NCBI RefSeq assembly: GCF_014643635.1
Contig: NZ_BMJV01000001.1
Coordinates: 248,001 to 312,000 of the forward strand
Reading direction: 5' to 3'
Length of the DNA: 64,000 nucleotides
From: Salipiger pallidus
GTDB taxonomy: Bacteria; Pseudomonadota; Alphaproteobacteria; Rhodobacterales; Rhodobacteraceae
The notes under the pieces were generated by a model that saw only the letters and a program-made list of their open reading frames with translations, was not told where the DNA came from and made no database searches. This document shows positions 46,008 to 53,495 of the stretch, piece after piece. Within the stretch, counting starts at the first letter, position 1. Each line of letters opens with the position of its first letter. Made by a program: the position numbers and the translations under genes.

Positions 46008-46682
46008 TCAGTCAGTCAGGAATGCGATGGCCACATCGCGAAAGCGCGCATCGGCGGTCAGGCCGACGTGGCCGGGGCCGTCGATCAGCTGATGCCTGGC
46101 CCCCGGCAGAGCCGAGACGAGCCGCGCATCGGGCTGCGCAACCGCATCGTCGGTGCTGTTGAAGATCAGGGTCGGTGCCTGGATGGCGGCGAGCCGCGTC
46201 TCGGTCAGGACCGGGTTGGCGGGCCGTTCCAGCACGGCGGCCAGACAGGCCGGGTCCGATCCGCTCTTGGCCGCGTAGGCCAGCAGCGCTGCAACCTGCG
46301 GCGCATGGTCGGTCGTCTCACCGCGCAGCGCGGCCACGATGGCCGGACCGGCGGCTTCAGGCGCAAAGAGGTTGTCTCCGATCCCGCCCAGGACCAGCCT
46401 TCCATGCGCGCCGGGGCTGCGTGCCTCCAGCTCCAGCAACAGCTTGGTCCCCAGCGAAAACCCGATCGCCCCGTGCAGCCCGGCGGGCAATTTCGCCGCG
46501 AGGTCGCTGGCCAGGTCGGCATAGGCTTCGGGGTTATGCGGACCGCCCTGCGGACCATGCCCCGCGACATCTATACCGACCGGCTCCATGCCAGCGTCGC
46601 GAAGAGCGTCGTCCCAGCCATCGGCCTGCCAGGTCGCGGCATAGGAGCCACCCCAGCCATGGACAAGTGCGACCCGCTTCAT
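46008..46682 (-). CDS. Alpha/beta hydrolase
   Basis: 224 aa from ATG 46682 (MKRVALVHGWGGSYAATW). Oxyanion-loop HGW, nucleophile Ser in IGFSLGTK (GxSxG), acid Asp near FNSTDDAVA, catalytic His in DGPGHVGL. The start overlaps the NTF2-like stop as ATGA. In an extradiol cluster it would be expected to hydrolyse the ring-cleavage product, but it is short for the BphD/HsaD type. Confidence 0.85.
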   Translation of the reverse strand: MKRVALVHGWGGSYAATWQADGWDDALRDAGMEPVGIDVAGHGPQGGPHNPEAYADLASDLAAKLPAGLHGAIGFSLGTKLLLELEARSPGAHGRLVLGGIGDNLFAPEAAGPAIVAALRGETTDHAPQVAALLAYAAKSGSDPACLAAVLERPANPVLTETRLAAIQAPTLIFNSTDDAVAQPDARLVSALPGARHQLIDGPGHVGLTADARFRDVAIAFLTD

Positions 46683-47149
46683 GCCGAAGCTCCCTTGGCA
46701 GCCTGCGCGGCCTTCTTCAGGTCGGGCGTGTCGGCCCCGGCAAAGACCAGCGCGCCCCGGACTTCGCGAAACCGCCAACCGTCCGGCGTTTTGACACAGT
46801 CAAAGGTGAAGTCCGCAAGCGTGGACGGCGCCTCCAAAGGCAGGGGACGTGGGCCCGTGCCGGAAAACACCGTGACTGTCGCGGCGAGCCTTGCGCCCTC
46901 CCCCGGCAGCGCCCGAAGGTTCGTGCAAAGATGCCGGGTGGCGCGCTGCCGCTCTGTCGAGAGGGTGCGGCGGGCGGCGAAGTAACGGCTCAGCTCTGCG
47001 GTGCCCGCAGCGCGGAAGTCCTCGATCACCAGCGCGCCTGCAGGAGTGAACAGCACCGCGCCGGGCGTGTCGTCCACCTCGTCCACCACGGCCCAGAAGC
47101 GCAGGACAAGCTCCTGCGCCGCCAGGAATATGTCCGGCGAAAGGCTCAC
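46679..47149 (-). CDS. NTF2/SnoaL-like domain protein
   Basis: 156 aa: AAQELVLRFWAVVDEVDDTPGAVLFTPAGALV ... LSRYFAARRTLSTERQRATRHLCTNLRALPGEGARLAATVTVFSG ... DCVKTPDGWRFREVRGALVF. The cone-like fold with an F...D.W.F ending fits the SnoaL/NTF2 superfamily, used as binding proteins or small isomerases/dehydratases. Joined by ATGA overlaps to both neighbours, so its product is made in step with the dioxygenase and hydrolase. Confidence 0.75.
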   Translation of the reverse strand: MSLSPDIFLAAQELVLRFWAVVDEVDDTPGAVLFTPAGALVIEDFRAAGTAELSRYFAARRTLSTERQRATRHLCTNLRALPGEGARLAATVTVFSGTGPRPLPLEAPSTLADFTFDCVKTPDGWRFREVRGALVFAGADTPDLKKAAQAAKGASA

Positions 47150-48060
47150 GATCCCACCGTCATGAAGGTTTCGGCCATCTCGTAGCCCCAGCCGTTCATC
47201 ACGTCCGTCAGTTGCTCCGGTGCGATGTCCACGTCGAGCGGGGTCGCGTCATCGGCGAATTGCTCCATCCCCGACGAGAACTCGTTGCGGTTGCCGAAGG
47301 GGTCGAAGGCATAGGCGTAGTTGTTGGTGCCAAAGCCGGTGGATTTTCCCAGACCCGCATTGTGCCGCCCCGGCCCGAATTCCCAGCGATGGCCGGTTTC
47401 CATGAGCCGATCCGACAGGCGGAAGTAGTGGTTGCCATCCTCCACCGCAAAGGCCACGTGATGCAGCCGGTCCGAAGGCCGCACCGCCCGCATGTAGGCG
47501 ATGTCATGGTCAAAGGCCGAGCCGCGCAGCCAGATGCCCGCCAGTTGCCCGCCAACGGAAATGTTCAGGGACGACTTGAAGCCGATCATCATCAGGAAGT
47601 CGCGCATCACCCCCGGGTCGACTTCGCCCAGCAGGTTGATATGGTCCATATCGGTCGGGATATGTGAGCCCCTGGCGTCGAAGTCCACGATGCCCGCACG
47701 GCGCTCGGCGCCGCCGGTGCAGAGCCGCAGCTCATGGCCCGAGGGGAGGTGGAACTTCAGCGTCGCGCCCTCACCGGGGCGGCTGTCGCCGTTGAGACGC
47801 TCGGCCGTTACGCCTTCCTTTTTCAGGATGCTCTCGACGCGGTCGAGATCTTCTTGATCGTCAACGCCAAAGGTGAAATTCTCCAGCGATTGCCTGCCCT
47901 TGACCAACGTGATGTCGGCGGCCTTGCCGCGGCAGGCAAGGTGGACAGCGTCGGCGTCACGCGACAGCACGGTCAGGCCCAGCACGTCCTCGTACCAGGC
48001 AAGCGCCTTTCCAAGATCGCCAACCCTGACGGCAGCGTGGTCGATACGGTTGATCCCCAT
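47146..48060 (-). CDS. Type I extradiol ring-cleavage dioxygenase (VOC fold)
   Basis: 304 aa with two VOC modules. Iron ligands in the second: H140 (TDMDHINLLG), H200 or H201 (DRLHHVAFAVED) and E260 (FGNRNEFSSG). The FDHDIAYMRAV and FDPFGNRNE strings resemble catechol 2,3-dioxygenases and BphC/HsaC. It cleaves catechol-like rings next to the diol (meta-cleavage). First gene of the minus-strand cluster, divergent from the TetR gene across a ~445-bp regulatory region. Confidence 0.92.
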   Translation of the reverse strand: MGINRIDHAAVRVGDLGKALAWYEDVLGLTVLSRDADAVHLACRGKAADITLVKGRQSLENFTFGVDDQEDLDRVESILKKEGVTAERLNGDSRPGEGATLKFHLPSGHELRLCTGGAERRAGIVDFDARGSHIPTDMDHINLLGEVDPGVMRDFLMMIGFKSSLNISVGGQLAGIWLRGSAFDHDIAYMRAVRPSDRLHHVAFAVEDGNHYFRLSDRLMETGHRWEFGPGRHNAGLGKSTGFGTNNYAYAFDPFGNRNEFSSGMEQFADDATPLDVDIAPEQLTDVMNGWGYEMAETFMTVGS

Positions 48061-48505
48061 GATGTGATCCTTTTCTCAGTCAAAAGTGTTCGCGACGGCC
48101 ACCGCTTTGGGGCCGCATGACGGCAGGCGCAGAGCGCGTGCCGGAGACCATGCACACAGACGCCATCGCGCCCGGATGGGTGCGTCTCACGCGCTGTGGT
48201 GTTGGTCACTGAAATGTCGGGTGATGGCGCGGTATCGCGCCTCCGGATGGCTCAGCTCGAACGTTGTCGTCTGATCATGTCGTCGTCCTCCCTGCGGGCT
48301 CTCCCGGGCCCTCGTTGTGTGCAGCCCTCCAGCTGCAATGTCCAAAGACTACGGCAGATTGTAATTTGAACAAATAGTCATTTTGTAAATTCCGCAGAGT
48401 GAAATTGGCGCAGAGGTATGGCTTCGGGGTGGTCCCGGCGCTGCGGCTGCGGCATACCTCGGACGTTGCCAGTCCAATTTGACGATCAGAGGCCCCGCTT
48501 CGCGC
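48061..48505. other. Divergent regulatory region
   Basis: 445 bp between the dioxygenase and TetR genes; contains the inverted repeat at 48366-48390. A strong AGGGAGGA ribosome-binding-like site precedes an eight-codon minus-strand frame (start near 48278), perhaps a remnant or leader. No other gene is supportable. Confidence 0.4.
48366..48390. promoter_or_regulatory. Candidate TetR operator, AT-rich imperfect inverted repeat
   Basis: TTTGAACAAAT then AGTC then ATTTTGTAAA: the two arms are imperfect inverted complements, and the left arm itself contains ATTTG/CAAAT. It is strikingly AT-rich against GC-rich surroundings and lies ~120-140 bp upstream of the TetR start and between the two divergent genes. 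Confidence 0.45.
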
Positions 48506-49249
48506 ATGTCAGAAAACACCGAGAACGCCGACGAGGCCATTGTCCGCATGGGCTACCGCACCGTGCGGAACGCTCGCCGTGCAGAGATCGGTGCCGCGCG
48601 TCGAGCCAAGTCGCGCAACACGATCCTGACGGCAGCCTTCGCCTGCTACGGGCGCGCGGACGGGCGTATTGTCCGGATCGAGGACATCTGCAAGGCGGCA
48701 GGCGTGGCGCGGGGCACCTTCTACAACCACTTCGATGATCTCGAAGCGCTCCGCTATCAATTGCTCGAAGAAATGACGAGGGAGTTCGACCGTGCCGTCC
48801 ACCACATGTTCGGCGCGCTGGAGAATGCCGCCGAGCAGAGCGCCGTCGCCATCCGCTACTACCTGCACGCGGCGGAAAAGAACCCCGCCTGGGGCTGGGC
48901 GATGATCCACTCCAGCGCGCCGGGGCATACCTTTGGCGAGACGGTCTGGCACAACTCGCTGGTGACGATCCGGCGCGGCGTGGAGGAGGGAGTGTTCCAC
49001 ATCCCCACGGCAGAGATCGGGCGCGACATCCTCATGGGCGCGGTCGCGGCGGCCATGGTGTCGATCACCAGCGGCGCGACCCCGGGCGACTACCCCGAGC
49101 AGATCTCTGAACACATCCTGATGGCCTTTGGCATGTCCCGGGATGCGGCGCGCGACCTGTCACGCCGCCCGCTGCCCGCCCTGCCGCCGATCGCGCATGA
49201 GACCATCGTCATCGCCTCGATGCCGGCGCTGGGGGACATCGCGGATTAG
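48506..49249 (+). CDS. TetR/AcrR-family transcriptional regulator
   Basis: 247 aa from ATG 48506; a TTG at 48479 is in frame upstream, and no clear Shine-Dalgarno supports either. HTH: RIVRIEDICKAAGVARGTFYNHFDDLEALRYQLLEE, the standard TetR recognition helix and F-Y-x-H-F. The ligand domain follows. Divergent from the aromatic cluster, so it is the likely local repressor, released by a pathway substrate or intermediate. Confidence 0.9.
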   Translation: MSENTENADEAIVRMGYRTVRNARRAEIGAARRAKSRNTILTAAFACYGRADGRIVRIEDICKAAGVARGTFYNHFDDLEALRYQLLEEMTREFDRAVHHMFGALENAAEQSAVAIRYYLHAAEKNPAWGWAMIHSSAPGHTFGETVWHNSLVTIRRGVEEGVFHIPTAEIGRDILMGAVAAAMVSITSGATPGDYPEQISEHILMAFGMSRDAARDLSRRPLPALPPIAHETIVIASMPALGDIAD

Positions 49250-49251
49250 GG

Positions 49252-50160
49252 TCACTCGATCTCGGTCCGCGCCAGCGGGTAATCTGCGGCGTTCAGCACC
49301 CATCCGTCCTTCGTCGAGAAATCCATGCGCGGCGGCGAGAAGATATCGACGATCTGCGTCGTCTCCGAGGTCCACAGCGTCGTGTGGATTGCGGGCGGCG
49401 GCAGCACCGTGACCGAAGGACTGGCGCAACGGATATGCATGTCCGGCAGCCAGTCCGCCATGTCAGACGTCCAGGGCCAGCGCAGGAAATGCTCAAAACT
49501 GCCCTCCAGCGTCAGGCTGACCTGTTCGAAGCTGGCGTGGTAATGCGGCGAGACCTTGGCCGCATCGCGCGGCGCAACAAAGCGTGGCAGCACGTTCACC
49601 ATCATCGTCGTGCAGCGGAAGATGCGGCCAAAACGCCCGTCCTGCTCAGGCACGTCGAGGTCATAGGCGCGCAGGCGAAAGCCGCCCACCGGATCGGGCC
49701 ATTGCTGGAACGGCGGAATGTGCGGATTGGCCGGGATCTCCGGATTAGCGCAGTGCGCCACGAGGTCGTCCGCGCGCGTCGTGTAGAGAAAGCTCACCTG
49801 ACCCCTGCCTCGCACCGTCACGGTGCTGTCTCCGGGCGGGACGACAAACAGGTGATTGCCGGAATGGTCGCTGACCGTGCCCGCCGTGGTCTCGATGTCA
49901 AAACGGACATCGGCGTCGGTCGAGAACACCATGTACTCGTCCAACTGCCCTGCTCGGGCAAAGGTGGCCGTGCCCTCCAGGCGCACCAGCCGCACCACGA
50001 GGTTGGTGCAGCGCATCATCCACGCCTGCCAGCCGTCGCCCGTCTGCTGGGGCGGCTCCTGGCTGAAATTGCCCACTTCCGGGCCGCAGAACGGGCCGGA
50101 GAAGCTGCGCTCTTTCGACATGGAGGTCAGTGCCTTGCGCGGATCGCTGTCATCGAACAT
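49252..50160 (-). CDS. Bicupin protein
   Basis: 302 aa from ATG 50160 (MFDDSDPRKALTS). Cupin-like strands occur twice: around EYMVFSTDADVRFDIETTAG...GNHLFVVPPGDSTVTV, and around SPHYHASFEQVSLTLEGSFEHFL ... PSVTVLPPPAIHT. The second keeps H-x-H and E. Metal-binding dioxygenase-like or isomerase-like roles are known in the superfamily; here the role is unknown. The stop is 2 bp from the convergent TetR stop. Confidence 0.75.
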   Translation of the reverse strand: MFDDSDPRKALTSMSKERSFSGPFCGPEVGNFSQEPPQQTGDGWQAWMMRCTNLVVRLVRLEGTATFARAGQLDEYMVFSTDADVRFDIETTAGTVSDHSGNHLFVVPPGDSTVTVRGRGQVSFLYTTRADDLVAHCANPEIPANPHIPPFQQWPDPVGGFRLRAYDLDVPEQDGRFGRIFRCTTMMVNVLPRFVAPRDAAKVSPHYHASFEQVSLTLEGSFEHFLRWPWTSDMADWLPDMHIRCASPSVTVLPPPAIHTTLWTSETTQIVDIFSPPRMDFSTKDGWVLNAADYPLARTEIE

Positions 50161-50317
50161 GGGGGGCCTATGTCTTGTCTGCGGTGGCCTTCCACCTCGC
50201 ATGTCGGACCTCGTCGCACACGGGAAACGTGCGCCTGTTCCACGGTGCGGAATTGCACTGCCGCGCGCTTGAGGTCCTGCGCGGGCGGTGCCACGACGGA
50301 TGGAAACGGAGACCCCC

Positions 50318-50920
50318 ATGACCCAAGCGCTCGTCATTCTCGCCCACCCCGACATGGGCCGCAGCCGCATCAGCCGAAGCTGGGCCGAGGCCATCCACGC
50401 CGCAGATGACATCACGTTGCACGACCTTTACGCGCGCTACCCCGATGGGCAGATCGACGGAGAGGCCGAGCGGCAGCTGGTGACCCGTCACGACCGCATC
50501 GTGCTGCAATTCCCCCTGACCTGGTATTCCTGCCCGCCGTTGCTGTCGGTCTGGCAGACCAAGATCATGAAGCGCGGCTGGGCCTACGGTCCCGGTGGGC
50601 GAGCGCTGCGGCTCAAGACGCTGGGCATCGCGTTCTCCACCGGCTCGAACGGCCGCGACTACCAGCCGGACGGACGCTATGGCCGCACTTTGGACGAGGT
50701 CACAGTGCCCTTCGAACTGATGGCCGTGCATACGGGCATGCACTATCTACCGCCATTTACCTTGACCGGCGCAAGGGAATGCGATGACGCGACGGTTGCC
50801 GCCTCCGCGCAGGATTTCCTCCACCATATCCGGCAGGTCGCACCGCGCATTGTCGCCTCCGGCAAGGATGACGACCGCGCGCGCACCGTCTACCCTGATG
50901 ATGCGGGCGCACACACGTAG
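50318..50920 (+). CDS. NAD(P)H-dependent oxidoreductase, flavodoxin-like fold
   Basis: 200 aa from ATG 50318 (GGAGACCCCC upstream). MTQALVILAHPDMGRSRISR is the flavin-phosphate loop; QFPLTWYSCPPLLSVWQTKIMKRGWAYG is the quinone-reductase signature (MdaB/KefF/NQO-type). It would reduce quinones by two electrons, plausible alongside aromatic catabolism. Its 3' end overlaps the convergent IclR gene by 31 bp. Confidence 0.88.
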   Translation: MTQALVILAHPDMGRSRISRSWAEAIHAADDITLHDLYARYPDGQIDGEAERQLVTRHDRIVLQFPLTWYSCPPLLSVWQTKIMKRGWAYGPGGRALRLKTLGIAFSTGSNGRDYQPDGRYGRTLDEVTVPFELMAVHTGMHYLPPFTLTGARECDDATVAASAQDFLHHIRQVAPRIVASGKDDDRARTVYPDDAGAHT

Positions 50921-51675
50921 GACTCGCCCTTCTCGCAGGCCTCCGTGGCGGCGCGCAATTCGGTCTTCAGCGCAGCCACGTCGACATTGGCACGCGCGAA
51001 ATACGTGATCCCCAACGTGCCGACCAGCTTGCGCCCTAGCCGCAGCGGTACGGCAATCGAATGAGTCTCGGGCTGGATATTGCCCGTGCGCTCGCCAAAG
51101 CCACTGGCCCGGGTGAGCGCCACGACCGCATCAGCGCGCTGCGCGATGGCCTCCGCCTCCGCCGGACTTGCCGCCGCCTGCTGGAGCAACGCCACGAGAT
51201 GCGCGCGTTCCTCCTTGGGGCAGAACCCTAGGTAGGCGCGCCCATGGGCATAATCCAGCAACGTCATCCGGCGGTTGATCGTCGACTGGTAGTGCGACAG
51301 CGGGCTCATGGGGATTGTGCTGAAGCGGATCACCAGCGCATCCACATCGAGCGTCGCCACCGCCGTCGGCCAGAGCATGCGGCGGGTCAGCGCTTCCGCC
51401 GTCTCACGCGCCACGTCGAAGACTTGCGGCAACCCGTGATGCCCCGCTCCAAGCGCTGCGACCTTCTCGGTCACGCAATAGCCGGCCTGTCGACCGATCT
51501 TGCGCACGTAGCCGGCCTTCATAAGCGTCTCCAGAAGGCGCACGACCGTCGGAGCGGGCAGACCCGTCTCCTGAGCGAGATACTGCACGCGGACCACCGG
51601 CGCGCGGTTCATCAGTACAAGGATCTGCAAGGTCCGTTCGACCGAGCGGACTGTCTTCTGAGGCGCGGACTCCAT
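50890..51675 (-). CDS. IclR-family transcriptional regulator
   Basis: 261 aa. N-terminal winged HTH (SVERTLQILVLMNRAPVVRVQYLAQETGLPAPTVVRLLETLMKAGYVRK) and the IclR effector domain ending VGTLGITYFARANVDVAALKTELRAATEACEK. IclR regulators often control aromatic or glyoxylate catabolism. Convergent with the oxidoreductase gene, so it may regulate the cluster together with TetR. Confidence 0.92.
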   Translation of the reverse strand: MESAPQKTVRSVERTLQILVLMNRAPVVRVQYLAQETGLPAPTVVRLLETLMKAGYVRKIGRQAGYCVTEKVAALGAGHHGLPQVFDVARETAEALTRRMLWPTAVATLDVDALVIRFSTIPMSPLSHYQSTINRRMTLLDYAHGRAYLGFCPKEERAHLVALLQQAAASPAEAEAIAQRADAVVALTRASGFGERTGNIQPETHSIAVPLRLGRKLVGTLGITYFARANVDVAALKTELRAATEACEKGESYVCAPASSG

Positions 51676-51825
51676 GACAATACTCGTACAAGAACGCCGT
51701 CAGCGTGAAAAGCGCCTTGGCCGGAAGAGGCAGGCAGGCTCAACATGGCACCCAGATGTGGTGTTCCATCATGAGCATCGTGCAAGACCGCAGAATGGGC
51801 GACGATCAGACCATGTGCTCAGGCA

Positions 51826-51990
51826 GCATACCACCGCCGGAGCAGACTTGAGGCAAGATGAACTGCGTCAAGCTTCGCGGCCAATTGCTAATGGATAGAG
51901 AACTTGATCGGCAGGTTGCGGACATCCAAATCCGCAGCGCTTTTCCCAATCGTTGCGCAGCTTTTAGCATACCTGTCATAGTGGCCAGCC
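51826..51990 (+). pseudogene. IS5-family transposase, C-terminal remnant
   Basis: YHRRSRLEAR at 51828-51857, then, one frame on, MNCVKLRGQLLMDRELDRQVADIQIR. The canonical ending is YHRRSRVETKMNCVKLLGQRLMARDFDRQVAELQIR. Only ~45 codons survive with a frameshift. It is the complementary end to the N-terminal remnant at 2525, but 49 kb away. Confidence 0.75.
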
Positions 51991-52122
51991 GGATGAGCAG
52001 AGACCGCGTTGGCGTGCGATATGACTCTCGCGCAATGACAGGCTTTCAGCCGTGAAGCCCGAGCCGCTCGCGCAGATTTCGGTCAGCTTCCGTTGCCCCC
52101 CTGGCCGGTGTTCGCTTGCGTG

Positions 52123-52158
52123 TCTTCCATGTCTTCCATGTCTTCCATGTCTGCCACG
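52123..52158. repeat. 9-bp tandem repeat, TCTTCCATG, 4 copies
   Basis: Three perfect copies (52123-52149) and one degenerate copy (TCTGCCACG), continuing TCTGC. Upstream of the SbcD-like gene. Confidence 0.9.
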
Positions 52159-52361
52159 TCTGCACAAATGTGCACTGGCCGCCCGCAGGCAGCAGTCTAT
52201 GCGGCACCATTCGCAGACATCCTGAGATCTGGCCTAACGAGGTATTCCCGATTGCCTCGGACGGGTTGCAACCGGGCGCTGTTCCCTGTTCTGTCCTGCA
52301 ACGATACCTGCTCCGGGCCGCGCAACTTGCGTGATACCGGACCGCCGCCACAGGACACGCC

Positions 52362-53495
52362 ATGACCATCCGCTTCCTTCACGCGTCCGACCTTCATCTG
52401 GGGCGCAAATTCGCGTCGATCCCTCAGCCGCCGGACGGCAACGTGCGAGGCCGCCTGATGGAAGCCCGCCACGCGGTCATCGGGCGCCTTGCCACGGCGG
52501 CGGAGGACCGCGCGGCGAAGCACGTGCTGCTGGCGGGCGACACGTTCGACACTGCAACCCCGTCACCGTCACTGGTGCGGCAGGCGCTGGCGGCGATGGG
52601 CGAAGCACCGGACGTCACGTGGTGGCTGCTGCCGGGCAACCATGACAACCTGCGCGACGCCGAGCCCCTGTGGGAAATGATCCGCGCGACGGCCCCCGCC
52701 AATGTGCACCCGGTGACCCGGGCAGAACCCATCGAGATGGGTAGCGGAGCGACACTTCTGCCCTGCCCCGTCGCCTATCGCGCCAGCGGAAGCGATCCGA
52801 CCGAAGCGCTCGTCACCATGCCCAGCCCGGATGGCAACCTGCGCATCGGGCTGGCCCATGGCGGCATAACCGATTTCACTGAAAGCGGCGAAGTAATCGC
52901 CCCGGACCGCGACCGCAGCGCGCGGCTTGATTACCTCGCCCTTGGCGACTGGCATGGCCGCATGGAGGTATCCGCGCGGGTGCATTACGCTGGCAGCCCT
53001 GAACAAGACCGGTTCAAGCATGACCGCCGCGGCTCCTGTCTTGCGGTATCCCTTGATCCGGGGGGCCTACCCGACGTCGAGACCGTCGAGATCGGGCAGT
53101 TCCTGTGGACCGAGGCCGAGCTGCCCCTCTATCCCGGCCAGGATGCGGCGGCGGCGCTCGGAGCGCTGCTGCCGTCCACCGGGCGTAGGGATATCCTGAT
53201 GCGGCTGCATGCCACCGGCCGGGCCGGGCTTGGCGACCGGGCCGCGCTTGAGCAGGCCGCCCGAAACGCAGCTCCCGAGTTTGCGCATTTCGAGCTGCGC
53301 ACCGACCGGCTCGGGACCCAGTACGATGCCGGCGACCTCGACCAGATCGACCGGGAGGGCGGTGCCCTGCGGCTTGCCGCGGAGGCGCTGGTGGCCGATG
53401 CCGAGACCGAAGAGCTTGCCGCTGCGGATCGCGACGCCGCCCGCGATGCACTGGCGCGGCTCTATTCATACGTACGCGAAGGAGCCGAGAAATGA
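52362..53495 (+). CDS. SbcD/YhaO-like metallophosphoesterase nuclease
   Basis: 377 aa. Metallophosphatase motifs in order: RFLHASDLHLG (DxH), LLAGDTFD (GDxxD), LLPGNHDN (GNHD), LAHGG and YLALGDWHG (GH/H motifs). It matches the DNA-repair nuclease family of SbcD/Mre11. The stop overlaps the next gene as ATGA, so the two make a nuclease-ATPase complex comparable to SbcCD, presumably processing DNA ends or hairpins. Confidence 0.9.
   Translation: MTIRFLHASDLHLGRKFASIPQPPDGNVRGRLMEARHAVIGRLATAAEDRAAKHVLLAGDTFDTATPSPSLVRQALAAMGEAPDVTWWLLPGNHDNLRDAEPLWEMIRATAPANVHPVTRAEPIEMGSGATLLPCPVAYRASGSDPTEALVTMPSPDGNLRIGLAHGGITDFTESGEVIAPDRDRSARLDYLALGDWHGRMEVSARVHYAGSPEQDRFKHDRRGSCLAVSLDPGGLPDVETVEIGQFLWTEAELPLYPGQDAAAALGALLPSTGRRDILMRLHATGRAGLGDRAALEQAARNAAPEFAHFELRTDRLGTQYDAGDLDQIDREGGALRLAAEALVADAETEELAAADRDAARDALARLYSYVREGAEK

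Larger units (their letters stand above)
51676..52361. other. 686-bp interval between IclR and the SbcD-like gene
   Basis: Holds the IS5-type remnant (51826-51990) and a 9-bp tandem repeat. No intact gene is seen. Confidence 0.5.

Noticed and set aside
52046-52369. Minus-strand frame with repeated KTW units
   Set aside because: Product of the 9-bp tandem repeat; no gene features.
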